Positions 16,879 through 25,495 of a stretch of DNA of 64,000 nucleotides are shown here, in pieces. The DNA lies in NCBI RefSeq assembly GCF_009796865.1, contig NZ_CP047028.1, positions 1,488,001 to 1,552,000 of the forward strand, given 5' to 3'. How positions within the stretch are numbered: the stretch's first letter is position 1; each line of letters starts with the position of its first letter. The position numbers and the translations under genes are program-made. This DNA is from Formosa sp. L2A11 (GTDB lineage: Bacteria > Bacteroidota > Bacteroidia > Flavobacteriales > Flavobacteriaceae). The notes beneath the pieces are model-generated. The model was not told the origin of the DNA, did no database searches, and worked only from the letters and a program-made list of their open reading frames with translations.

Positions 16879-18201
16879 ATGCTTGTATTAAAATTTGGAG
16901 GAACTTCTGTTGGGTCTGTAGAAAACATGGCTAACGTAAAAAGTATCGTGTCTGAAGGTGGGAGAAAAGTAGTGGTATTGTCTGCAATGTCGGGCACTAC
17001 AAATGCTTTAGTAGAAATATCGAATACAATTACTGAAGGTAAGTCTTTAGATGCTTTAAATTTAGTTGAAGCTTTAAATAATAGATATATAACTGTTGTG
17101 AATGATTTGTTTTCTAAACAAACTTTTATAGACGAGTCTTTAGAATATGTAGATGCTGTTTTTAAAGAATTAAGAGAATTAACTTCTCAGCCACATTCTG
17201 CTTTTTTATATAACATAATTGTAGCTAAAGGAGAGCTGTTATCTACGTTTATGTTTAGTCGTTTTTTACAGCAAGATGGAATAAAAGCTACATTAATTTC
17301 GGCTTTCGATTTTATGCGTACAGATAGATTGCATGAACCAGATTCTTTTTATATCAAACAAAATTTAGATCGTATTTTAAATGAAAATACCGATACTGAA
17401 ATTTTTATAACTCAAGGATTTATTTGTTTAGACGCAGACGGACATATTTCTAATTTAGAACGTGGAGGAAGCGATTTTACAGCTAGTATTATTGGTGCTG
17501 CTGTAGGTGCAGATGAAGTTCAGATTTGGACAGATATTGATGGATTCCATAATAACGATCCGCGTTTTGTGCACGACACAGATGCGATTTCGCATTTATC
17601 TTTTGATGAAGCTGCAGAATTAGCATATTTCGGAGCAAAAATATTACATCCGCAAACGGTAATGCCTGTGCGTGATTTAAAAATTCCGGTACGTATTAAA
17701 AACACGATGGATCCTGCTGCTCATGGAACCTTAATAGACGATTCTGCAGAAGGAGAAGGTATAAAAGCCATTGCTGCTATTGATGGAATTACAGCCATAA
17801 AAATTAAGTCGGCACGTATGCTTCAGGCTTCTGGTTTCTTGAAAAAAGTATTCGAAATTTTTGAAAAATATCATACATCTATAGATATGATTACAACGTC
17901 GGAAATTGCGGTGTCTTTAACTATAGACGATGCGACATTTTTACAAGACATTGTAACAGAATTAGAAGAGTTTTCTAATGTAAGTGTAGATTCTCACAGA
18001 ACTATTGTGTGCTTGGTCGGGAATAATATTGTGCACCATCCAGATACACATAAATTATTTCAAATTTTACAGGATATAAACATTAGAATGATTTCTTACG
18101 GTGGAAGTAATAACAACATTTCATTGTTAATAAATACAAGCGATAAATTAGAAACATTGCAAAAATTACATCGATACGTTTTTGAAGAAGCTTTAGTGTA
18201 A
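16879..18201 (+). CDS. Aspartate kinase (monofunctional)
   Basis: The 440-residue enzyme phosphorylates L-aspartate, the first step toward lysine, threonine and methionine. The kinase signature LKFGGTSVGS is at the N-terminus. LERGGSDFTASIIGAAVGADEVQIWTDIDG near 195-225 is the amino-acid and ATP-binding region. Two ACT domains follow at about 300-440 (IDGITAIKIKSARM, NNISLLINTSDK). There is no homoserine dehydrogenase domain, unlike the ThrA type. The protein lies 57 bases upstream of an acetyltransferase on the same strand and is divergent to a possible ACT-like protein. Which end product inhibits it cannot be decided here. Confidence 0.93.
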   Translation: MLVLKFGGTSVGSVENMANVKSIVSEGGRKVVVLSAMSGTTNALVEISNTITEGKSLDALNLVEALNNRYITVVNDLFSKQTFIDESLEYVDAVFKELRELTSQPHSAFLYNIIVAKGELLSTFMFSRFLQQDGIKATLISAFDFMRTDRLHEPDSFYIKQNLDRILNENTDTEIFITQGFICLDADGHISNLERGGSDFTASIIGAAVGADEVQIWTDIDGFHNNDPRFVHDTDAISHLSFDEAAELAYFGAKILHPQTVMPVRDLKIPVRIKNTMDPAAHGTLIDDSAEGEGIKAIAAIDGITAIKIKSARMLQASGFLKKVFEIFEKYHTSIDMITTSEIAVSLTIDDATFLQDIVTELEEFSNVSVDSHRTIVCLVGNNIVHHPDTHKLFQILQDINIRMISYGGSNNNISLLINTSDKLETLQKLHRYVFEEALV

Positions 18202-18257
18202 ACTGTAATTAATTTTGTTATTATATTTTGATGATGAAATTGAAATAAATTTTAAGA

Positions 18258-18704
18258 ATGACTTATAGAAAAGCCGTAGCAGAAGATATAAAATCTGTTA
18301 CAAAATTATTTAATGCGTACAGAGTTTTTTATAAAAAGGAAGCTGATTTTATTAGTGCTGAAAAATTCTTAACAGAACGACTTAAAAATAATGATTCTGA
18401 AATTTTTGTTGCTGAAAGTAAGAACAGCGAGCTTATAGGGTTTGTGCAGTTGTATCCTTTGTTTTCTTCTACGAGAATGGAGAAGTTGTGGCTTTTAAAC
18501 GATTTGTTTGTAAATCCTGAATATAGAAGCCAAGGTGTTTCTTTAGGTTTAATAGAAAAGGCAAAACAATTAGTTAAAGATACAAATGCTTGTGGTATGT
18601 TTTTAGAAACAAGTAAGTCTAATTTAATTGGAAATAATTTATATCCTAAAACAGGTTTTGAATTAAATGAAAGTTCTAATTATTACGAGTGGAATAATAG
18701 TTAA
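18258..18704 (+). CDS. GNAT-family N-acetyltransferase
   Basis: The 148-residue single-domain GNAT fold starts YRKAVAEDIKSVTKLF. The acetyl-CoA pyrophosphate-binding motif A is visible as LFVNPEYRSQGVSLGLIEKAKQL near 90-110, and the C-terminal motif ends LYPKTGFELNESSNYYEW. The acceptor substrate is unknown. It follows aspartate kinase by 57 bases and ends at a very strong terminator, so the two probably share a transcript. Confidence 0.88.
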   Translation: MTYRKAVAEDIKSVTKLFNAYRVFYKKEADFISAEKFLTERLKNNDSEIFVAESKNSELIGFVQLYPLFSSTRMEKLWLLNDLFVNPEYRSQGVSLGLIEKAKQLVKDTNACGMFLETSKSNLIGNNLYPKTGFELNESSNYYEWNNS

Positions 18705-18710
18705 AAGACC

Positions 18711-18767
18711 ACACAAGTGAGTCTAAAAAAATATACAGCATATTTTTTTAGACTCACTTGTGTTTTT
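18711..18767 (+). terminator. Very long perfect hairpin terminator
   Basis: A perfect 24-bp inverted repeat (18711-18734 with 18740-18763) has a 5-base loop ACAGC and a T-run. It ends the aspartate kinase-acetyltransferase unit; the stem is much longer than the other terminators here. Confidence 0.85.
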
Positions 18768-18863
18768 AAGAGGAATTACGGTTTTATTTACTGTGTTTTC
18801 TGAAGGGAATTCAGTTGTAATTGAGCCGTTCTTAGCTTGGACGAATACCGATTTGTATATCTT

Positions 18864-19493
18864 TTAGTTGTTGTTTAACAATTGTAAATACTTTATTAAA
18901 ACTTGCTCATTCACTTTGTCTATCTCGTTATTATATTGTGTAAGCAATTTACTATTGTTTGATAAAAGCAGCTCTAAGTTTTCAGGTGTCACAGTAATAA
19001 TTTTATTTTCGGCTTTGTCTATTGCATATAAAAATCTCAATGTCGCTAATTTAGCGCCTTGAAATGCTCCACCTATGGCGCCAGAATAGTTGCTTGTTTT
19101 TGTTTGCTTTTTTCTTTCGTCAATTTGCTGAGATAGTCCTCCTTTAAAGACTAGGTATTTACCATCGGAAATTACATTGGAGTACCATGGTTGAGCTTTG
19201 TATTGAAAACAATTTAAGTATAAGGAGTCTCCTGTGGAATAGGCCCAAACCTCTTTCTTTACTGTTTTTTTTGAAACAGATTTATCAGGCGATGTTAGTT
19301 TGAAGTCATTACCACCATTCATCTTAATGTCTCCAGTTGTTCTTTTTTCAATTATTAAATTATAATGTTGTGATGGTTGTTTATTTATAATTTCTTCAAT
19401 GCTCATGTAAGTTCCTTTAGGAAAATCTACTTGAGCAAATGATTGATTTTCAATAAGTAAAGTTGTGGCTAGAAATAATAAAATTAATCTCAT
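18864..19493 (-). CDS. Secreted protein of unknown function
   Basis: This 209-residue protein has a signal peptide (MRLILLFLATTLLIENQSFAQ, cleaved about residue 21). VDFPKGTYMSIEEIINKQPSQ follows, an N-terminal pattern I associate loosely with DUF6563-type proteins. A glycine-rich hydrophobic segment (GAIGGAFQGAKLATLRFLYAI) at about 145-165 may be a membrane-inserting helix. The mature N-terminal half is beta-rich and basic. It precedes a small outer-membrane protein gene on the minus strand, ordered 20094-19528 then 19493-18864 with a 34-base gap, so both are probably one transcript. Confidence 0.65.
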   Translation of the reverse strand: MRLILLFLATTLLIENQSFAQVDFPKGTYMSIEEIINKQPSQHYNLIIEKRTTGDIKMNGGNDFKLTSPDKSVSKKTVKKEVWAYSTGDSLYLNCFQYKAQPWYSNVISDGKYLVFKGGLSQQIDERKKQTKTSNYSGAIGGAFQGAKLATLRFLYAIDKAENKIITVTPENLELLLSNNSKLLTQYNNEIDKVNEQVLIKYLQLLNNN

Positions 19494-19527
19494 TTTATTG
19501 TTTTGATTTAAGTAGTTAGTTTTTTAA

Positions 19528-20094
19528 TTAGAATGAGTACCCAATTCGTAAATGAATATTTAATACTAGTAGGTTTTTGTCTCCGTAATAATAATCCTCT
19601 TTTGTTGTTATATATCGTCCATAACCAAGGCCTATTCCTGTTTCGTAATTAAAATGATTGCCTATATGCCTTCTAATACCCCAAGTAGGTATTATGGTAA
19701 AGTCTCCAATAAAGTTGAGGTTTTCTGCATTTGTAATTGTAAACCAATCGGGATGGTAACTTGTTCTTATAGAAATAAAATTTCCTGTATTATTGGTAGT
19801 GCTTTTATTTTTAGTTGCTCTTTTATTAATGTTGTAGTACCAGCGTGGCTCTATCGCTAAAATAGGTGTTAATAAATAACCGTTAAAATCGTTTACATCG
19901 CTTCCCCAAAACCCTGCGTCTAAACCTATTTCACTACGTAAGGCAATTCTATTTGTAAGTCGTAATTCATGATTTGCATAAATTCCAAGAAAACCTGTTT
20001 GTGCTCCAAAAATAGATTCTTCTACAGTTGTTGTTTGTGTGTGTCCGATAATAGAGATTGTAAAAACAGATAAGAATGTTAAGAGTTTTTTCAT
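19528..20094 (-). CDS. Small outer-membrane beta-barrel protein (unknown)
   Basis: The 188-residue protein has a signal peptide (MKKLLTFLSVFTISIIGHTQ) and a series of amphipathic strands (LGIYANHELRLTNRIALRSEIGLDA, YLLTPILAIEPRWYYN, FNYETGIGLGYGRYI). It ends in LRIGYSF, the aromatic C-terminus recognised by the BAM machinery. The size suggests an 8-stranded barrel. No enzymatic motif was seen. The downstream gene is 34 bases away on the same strand. Function unknown. Confidence 0.7.
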   Translation of the reverse strand: MKKLLTFLSVFTISIIGHTQTTTVEESIFGAQTGFLGIYANHELRLTNRIALRSEIGLDAGFWGSDVNDFNGYLLTPILAIEPRWYYNINKRATKNKSTTNNTGNFISIRTSYHPDWFTITNAENLNFIGDFTIIPTWGIRRHIGNHFNYETGIGLGYGRYITTKEDYYYGDKNLLVLNIHLRIGYSF

Positions 20095-20225
20095 GTAAAA
20101 GACAATGTCGCTTTAGTAAGTGGTGATTGTAAAATATGAATATCTGTTTTAATAAATATATTTAGATCCTGTATTGTCAGGTGTTTACAAATAACGAACA
20201 ATTGTAGTGAAAAACCAAATAGCAT

Positions 20226-20263
20226 AAAAAAAGCAGAATTTATTTCTAAATTCTGCTTTTTTT
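20226..20263 (-). terminator. Terminator of the aminopeptidase P gene
   Basis: A 17-bp perfect stem (20226-20242 with 20247-20263, loop TTTC), flanked by A-tracts that read as T-runs on the minus strand, lies 20 bases after the stop codon. Confidence 0.85.
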
Positions 20264-20283
20264 ATATCTAGTAAAAATAAATA

Positions 20284-21576
20284 TTACTTATTCATAAGCG
20301 ATTCAATTTCATCTGCATCAAGAGGAATATTTTTCATTAAGTTAAAAGGGGCTCCTGTTTTTTGAATAACAACATCGTCTTCTAAACGAATTCCGAATTT
20401 TTCATCAGGAATATAAATACCAGGCTCTACAGTAAATACCATGTTTGCTTTCATAGGCTCTGTAAGTATACCGTAATCGTGAGTATCTAATCCCATGTGG
20501 TGAGATGTTCCGTGCATAAAGTATTTTTTGTATGCAGGCCATTCTGGGTTTTCGTTTTGCACATCTGCTTTGTCTAATAATCCTAAGCCAAGTAATTCAG
20601 AGGTTACAACTTTTCCAACTTCTGCGTGGTATTCTCCCCAAATTGTACCGGGAGTAAGCATTTTAGTAGCTGCTTTTTTTATGCGGTGTACTGCATTGTA
20701 AACAGCTTTTTGTCTGTCTGTAAATTTACCAGAAACGGGAATGGTACGTGTCATGTCGGAAGAATAGTTTGCGTATTCTGCACCAACATCTAGTAAAATT
20801 AAATCACCAGCCTTACATTCTTTATTGTTTTCTATATAATGTAATACGTTTGCACTGTTTCCTGAAGCAATAATAGGTGTGTAGGCAAATCCTTTAGAAC
20901 GATTGTTTAAAAACTCGTGCATAAATTCTGCCTCAATATTGTATTCCATTACGCCTGGTTTTGTAAACTCTAAAATGCGGCGGAATCCTTTTTCAGTAAT
21001 ATTACATGCTTCTTGAATAATATCTAGCTCAATCTGATTTTTTACAGAACGTAAGCGTTGTAAAATAGGATTGCTTTTGGCAACATTGTGCGCAGGATAT
21101 TTTTTTATTAACCAAGCGTTAAATCGGTCTTCGCGAGTTTCTGTTTCTACGTTGGCTCTGTAATGTTCGTTTGTGTTTATGTAAACCGTGTCGCATTGCG
21201 TCATAACTTCTTTAAAAACGCGTTCGAAGTCTTGTAGCCAATATACGGTTTTAACACCTGATGTTTTAAATGCAGCCTCTTTGTCTAGTTTTGCACCTTC
21301 CCAAACTGCAATATGTTCGTTTGTTTCGGTTAAAAATAAAATGGCTCTATGTTTTGGGTTCGGACAATCTGGAAACAATACTAAAATACTGCTTTCTTGG
21401 TCTACACCACTTAAGTAAAATATATTACGATCTTGCTCAAAAGGTAATGCGCTATCTGCACCAATAGGATACAAGTCGTTAGAGTTAAAAACCGCTAAAC
21501 TGTTAGGTTTCATTTGAGCAGAAAAATGAGCTCTATTTTGGATGAATAAATCGGAGTTAATTGGATGGTATTTCAT
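20284..21576 (-). CDS. pepP: Xaa-Pro aminopeptidase (aminopeptidase P, M24B)
   Basis: This 430-residue metallopeptidase removes an N-terminal residue preceding proline. An aminopeptidase-P N-terminal domain (1-170) is followed by the pita-bread M24 domain. The metal ligands are visible: LLDVGAEYANYSSDMTRTIP (two Asp), HGTSHHMGLDTHD (His), FTVEPGIYIP (Glu) and GIRLEDDVVI (Glu). No signal peptide, so it is cytoplasmic. It is a single-gene unit with its own terminator and a TAATTTTG box upstream. Confidence 0.93.
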   Translation of the reverse strand: MKYHPINSDLFIQNRAHFSAQMKPNSLAVFNSNDLYPIGADSALPFEQDRNIFYLSGVDQESSILVLFPDCPNPKHRAILFLTETNEHIAVWEGAKLDKEAAFKTSGVKTVYWLQDFERVFKEVMTQCDTVYINTNEHYRANVETETREDRFNAWLIKKYPAHNVAKSNPILQRLRSVKNQIELDIIQEACNITEKGFRRILEFTKPGVMEYNIEAEFMHEFLNNRSKGFAYTPIIASGNSANVLHYIENNKECKAGDLILLDVGAEYANYSSDMTRTIPVSGKFTDRQKAVYNAVHRIKKAATKMLTPGTIWGEYHAEVGKVVTSELLGLGLLDKADVQNENPEWPAYKKYFMHGTSHHMGLDTHDYGILTEPMKANMVFTVEPGIYIPDEKFGIRLEDDVVIQKTGAPFNLMKNIPLDADEIESLMNK

Positions 21577-21607
21577 TTTAATTTGAAGTTTAAATGAGAA
21601 GTTTTTT

Positions 21608-21615
21608 CAAAATTA
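21608..21615 (-). promoter_or_regulatory. Putative -7 box for pepP
   Basis: Minus-strand TAATTTTG matches TAnnTTTG and lies 31 bases before the ATG at 21576. No clear -33 element. The rest of the 378-base gap to sdhC holds only the sdh promoter and no gene. Confidence 0.45.
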
Positions 21616-21895
21616 CATATATAATAAGTATTGCTATAAATAGAAATCTTAAAAAGATGTTAAAGCTTTTTTATTGTCTTTTTTTTATTCAAATTACAAC
21701 GATTGAGCTCTGTTTTGTGTGATTTTTGATGATTTATCATTTTATGCTAAAATTTGAAGAAGTCGGGGTGGCGAAAAATTATTCTTTTTGGTTCATCGTT
21801 TGAATAAAATGAAAAATTAGTTCAACTATCATTAAATCAGTGTTTTGGATACTTCTTTAAAATCATTCTAAATATAAATTAAAATGCCTTAGTTT

Positions 21896-21926
21896 TTGTC
21901 TATAAATCTATTCTAGTTTAAATTTG
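21896..21926 (+). promoter_or_regulatory. Promoter of sdhCAB with -33 and -7 elements
   Basis: TTG at 21896-21898 (inside TTTTTG) and TAAATTTG at 21919-21926 are separated by 20 bases, within the 17-23 range of the Bacteroidota housekeeping consensus. The predicted leader is about 25 bases. This is the best complete promoter seen in the window. Confidence 0.7.
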
Positions 21927-21954
21927 TTGGGAATAAAACTAACATTAAAAAATA

Positions 21955-22614
21955 ATGAGCGGATTTCTTAAATCTTCGATAGGAAGAAAAATTGCTATGG
22001 CACTTTCGGCATTCTTCCTTATGTTTTTCTTAATAATTCATTTAGCAGTAAACATCACGTCTATTTTTAGTCCTGATTTGTTTAATGAATTATCTCATTT
22101 TATGGGAACCAATCCATTAGTTCAATTTGCTTTACAACCGGTATTAGTATTTGGTGTTGTATTTCATTTTGTTATGGGATTTGTATTAGAATTAAAAAAC
22201 AGAAAGGCAACAATTGTAAAGTATGTACAAGACAATGGTGCAGCGAACTCTACATGGATGAGTAGAAATATGATATACAGCGGAATTGCGATTCTTGCTT
22301 TTATTGTACTTCACTTTATCGATTTCTGGATTCCAGAATTAAACCACAAGTACATTGTAGGGATGCCAGAAGATCCAACAAGATATTTTGGAGAGTTACA
22401 ACATAAATTTGTTCCTGTATGGAGAGTTATTGCTTATGTAGTTGCTTTCATCTTTTTAGGATTGCACTTAGCACATGGTTTTACATCTGCTTTCCAATCT
22501 ATGGGTTCTACAGCAGGTCGTAAAAAAACATTACAACAAATAGGTAAAGCGTATTCAGTTATTATTCCTTTAGGGTTTATAATTGTTGCCGTTTTCCATT
22601 TCCTTAACCATTAA
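21955..22614 (+). CDS. sdhC: Succinate dehydrogenase cytochrome b subunit SdhC (B type)
   Basis: The 219-residue membrane protein has five hydrophobic segments and histidines placed to bind two hemes (HLAVNIT, HFVMGF, HFIDFW, HLAHGF, HFLNH). It belongs to the b558-type single-chain anchors of B-type succinate:quinone oxidoreductases (menaquinone). The start GFLKSSIGRKIAMALSAFFLMFFL is typical for this group. It is 12 bases upstream of sdhA, in one operon. Confidence 0.94.
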   Translation: MSGFLKSSIGRKIAMALSAFFLMFFLIIHLAVNITSIFSPDLFNELSHFMGTNPLVQFALQPVLVFGVVFHFVMGFVLELKNRKATIVKYVQDNGAANSTWMSRNMIYSGIAILAFIVLHFIDFWIPELNHKYIVGMPEDPTRYFGELQHKFVPVWRVIAYVVAFIFLGLHLAHGFTSAFQSMGSTAGRKKTLQQIGKAYSVIIPLGFIIVAVFHFLNH

Positions 22615-22626
22615 TCTTAAATATAA

Positions 22627-24639
22627 ATGGCTTTAGATTCAAAAATACCAGAAGGTCCAATTAAAGATAAATGGACAGACTATAAAAATCATATAAATCT
22701 TGTAAACCCAGCGAACAAACGTAATATAGATATTATTGTTGTTGGTACAGGTTTAGCAGGAGGTTCGGCAGCAGCAACGTTAGCCGAATTAGGATATAAT
22801 GTAAAAGCATTTGCTTATCAAGATTCTCCTAGACGTGCACACTCTATTGCTGCACAAGGAGGAATAAATGCTTCAAAAAATTACATGGGAGATGGTGATT
22901 CTAATTATCGTCTTTTTTACGATACTGTAAAAGGTGGAGATTACCGTTCTCGTGAAGCAAACGTATATCGTTTAGCTGAGGTGTCTGGTAATATTATCGA
23001 CCAATGTGTTGCTCAAGGTGTTCCTTTTGCACGTGATTATGGTGGGTTATTAGATAATCGTTCGTTTGGTGGTGTATTAGTGTCTAGAACATTTTATGCT
23101 AAAGGGCAAACAGGACAACAATTATTATTAGGTTGTTATTCTGCAATGAACCGTCAGATTGCTCGTGGAAAGATTGAAATGTTCAATCGTCACGAAATGT
23201 TAGAAGTTGTTAAAGTTGGCGGAAAAGCAAGAGGTATTATTGCTCGTAATTTAATTACTGGTGAGATTGAACGTCATTCTGCGCATGCTGTTGTTATTGC
23301 AACAGGAGGTTATGGAAATGTATATTTCCTTTCAACTAACGCAATGGGTTCTAATGCTACCGCAGCTTGGAAAATTCATAAAAAAGGAGCGTATTTCGCA
23401 AATCCTTGTTATACACAAATTCACCCAACATGTATTCCACGTTCAGGAGATTATCAGTCTAAATTAACATTGATGTCTGAGTCTTTACGTAACGATGGTC
23501 GTATTTGGGTTCCTGCTAAAATAGAAGATGCTAAAGCAATTCAACAAGGGAAATTAAAACCTACAGATATTGCAGAAGCAGATAGAGATTACTACTTAGA
23601 AAGACGCTATCCTGCATTTGGTAACTTAGTACCACGTGATGTTGCATCTAGAGCAGCAAAAGAACGTTGCGATGCTGGTTACGGTGTGAATGCAACAGGA
23701 GAAGCTGTATATTTAGATTTTGCATCTGCTTTTGTACGTTATGGTACAGAACAAGCAAAAATACACGGAATTAAAAATGCTTCTGAAGCAGAAATTAAAA
23801 AATTAGGTCAAGGAATTATTGAAGAAAAGTATGGAAACTTATTTCAGATGTATGAAAAAATCATCGCTGAAAATCCTTACGAAACGCCAATGATGATATA
23901 TCCTGCAACACACTATACAATGGGAGGTGTTTGGGTTGATTATAACTTAATGACAACTGTAGAAGGTCTTTACTGTATTGGTGAAGCTAACTTCTCTGAT
24001 CACGGAGCAAACAGACTTGGAGCTTCTGCCTTAATGCAAGGTTTAGCAGATGGTTATTTCGTGTTACCTTATACTATTGGAGATTATTTATCTGATGATA
24101 TTAGAACAGGAAAAATACCAACAGATACTCCAGAATTTGAGGAAGCTGAAAAAGCTGTTAAAGATCAAATAGATTTCTTTATTAATAATAAAGGAACAAA
24201 AACTGTAGATCATTTCCATAAACGTCTTGGAAAAGTAATGTGGGATAAAGTAGGAATGTCTCGTAACGAAAAAGATTTAAAAGCTGCTATGGCAGAAATT
24301 AAAGGTATTCGTGAAGAGTTCTGGAAAGATGTTATGGTTCCTGGTTCTGCAACAGAAATGAATGTAGAATTAGAAAAAGCAGGACGTGTAGCAGATTTCT
24401 TAGAGTTAGGAGAATTGTTTGCAAAAGATGCTTTAGTAAGAGCAGAATCTTGTGGAGGTCACTTTAGAGAAGAATCTGTAGAATTAGACGGTGAACAAAA
24501 AGGAGAAGCAAAACGTGATGACGTAAACTTTGCTTTTGTTTCAGCTTGGGAATACAAAGGAGAACCTGCAGATGCAGTTCTACATAAAGAAGAATTAGAA
24601 TTTAAAGATATTGAACTAAAACAACGTTCATACAAATAA
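22627..24639 (+). CDS. sdhA: Succinate dehydrogenase flavoprotein subunit SdhA
   Basis: This 670-residue flavoprotein oxidises succinate to fumarate in the TCA cycle. The FAD motif [19 protein letters not shown] is near 38-56, and the covalent FAD histidine lies in [11 protein letters not shown]. Substrate-binding residues fall in [10 protein letters not shown] and [10 protein letters not shown], and the second FAD site in [17 protein letters not shown]. The length of 670 fits the B-type (Wolinella/Bacteroides-like) subunit. Gap to sdhB is 10 bases. Confidence 0.96.
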   Translation: MALDSKIPEGPIKDKWTDYKNHINLVNPANKRNIDIIVVGTGLAGGSAAATLAELGYNVKAFAYQDSPRRAHSIAAQGGINASKNYMGDGDSNYRLFYDTVKGGDYRSREANVYRLAEVSGNIIDQCVAQGVPFARDYGGLLDNRSFGGVLVSRTFYAKGQTGQQLLLGCYSAMNRQIARGKIEMFNRHEMLEVVKVGGKARGIIARNLITGEIERHSAHAVVIATGGYGNVYFLSTNAMGSNATAAWKIHKKGAYFANPCYTQIHPTCIPRSGDYQSKLTLMSESLRNDGRIWVPAKIEDAKAIQQGKLKPTDIAEADRDYYLERRYPAFGNLVPRDVASRAAKERCDAGYGVNATGEAVYLDFASAFVRYGTEQAKIHGIKNASEAEIKKLGQGIIEEKYGNLFQMYEKIIAENPYETPMMIYPATHYTMGGVWVDYNLMTTVEGLYCIGEANFSDHGANRLGASALMQGLADGYFVLPYTIGDYLSDDIRTGKIPTDTPEFEEAEKAVKDQIDFFINNKGTKTVDHFHKRLGKVMWDKVGMSRNEKDLKAAMAEIKGIREEFWKDVMVPGSATEMNVELEKAGRVADFLELGELFAKDALVRAESCGGHFREESVELDGEQKGEAKRDDVNFAFVSAWEYKGEPADAVLHKEELEFKDIELKQRSYK

Positions 24640-24649
24640 GATTGACATT

Positions 24650-25396
24650 ATGAATTTAACACTTAAAATTTGGAGACAAAAAGACTCGAATGCAAAGGGT
24701 CAAATGGTCGATTACAAAGTTAATGATATTTCAGAACACATGTCTTTCCTTGAAATGATGGATGTTTTGAACGAACAATTAGTAAACTCTGGGGAAGAAC
24801 CAGTAGCTTTCGATCATGATTGTCGCGAAGGAATTTGCGGAATGTGTTCTCTATATATTAACGGTGAAGCTCACGGTCCAGATCGTGGAATCACGACTTG
24901 CCAATTACACATGAGAATGTTTAATGATGGCGACACTATTACAATTGAGCCTTGGAGAGCATCTCCTTTCCCTGTAATTAAAGATTTAATTGTAGACAGA
25001 ATGGCTTTCGAACGTATTCAGCAAGCAGGAGGTTATATCTCTGTAAATACGTCTGGAAATACGCAAGATGCCAACTCGTTACCAATTTCTAAACACGCAG
25101 CAGATGAAGCTATGGATGCAGCTGCATGTATTGGTTGTGGTGCTTGTGTTGCAAGTTGTAAAAACTCGTCTGCAATGTTATTTGTTGGAGCAAAAGTATC
25201 GCAATATGCGTTATTACCACAAGGACAAGTAGAAGCTGCAGATCGTGTTAAAAACATGGTAGCACAAATGGATCTTGAAGGTTTTGGTAACTGTACTAAC
25301 ACTGGAGCATGCGAGGTAGAGTGTCCTAAAGGAATTACTTTAGAAAGCATTGCACGTATGAACAGAGAATTTGTTAAAGCAAATGTAAAAGGATAA
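24650..25396 (+). CDS. sdhB: Succinate dehydrogenase iron-sulfur subunit SdhB
   Basis: The 248-residue subunit passes electrons from FAD to the membrane. The [2Fe-2S] ligands are in CREGICGMC and a later Cys (TTCQLH). The [4Fe-4S] ligands are in [11 protein letters not shown], and the [3Fe-4S]/second motif in [14 protein letters not shown]. These clusters would be supplied by the suf system in the same window. It is the last gene of sdhCAB and is followed by a terminator. Confidence 0.96.
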   Translation: MNLTLKIWRQKDSNAKGQMVDYKVNDISEHMSFLEMMDVLNEQLVNSGEEPVAFDHDCREGICGMCSLYINGEAHGPDRGITTCQLHMRMFNDGDTITIEPWRASPFPVIKDLIVDRMAFERIQQAGGYISVNTSGNTQDANSLPISKHAADEAMDAAACIGCGACVASCKNSSAMLFVGAKVSQYALLPQGQVEAADRVKNMVAQMDLEGFGNCTNTGACEVECPKGITLESIARMNREFVKANVKG

Positions 25397-25426
25397 TTAA
25401 ACCCTTTTAATTATTATAATATTAAG

Positions 25427-25456
25427 AATCCCAAGCATAACGCTTGGGATTTTTTG
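25427..25456 (+). terminator. Terminator of the sdhCAB operon
   Basis: A 10-bp stem (AATCCCAAGC / GCTTGGGATT, 25427-25436 with 25442-25451), loop ATAAC, followed by T-run. Confidence 0.88.
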
Positions 25457-25495
25457 TTTAGTTTTATTCGTTTTTAAATTTTTATAATTCATTAC

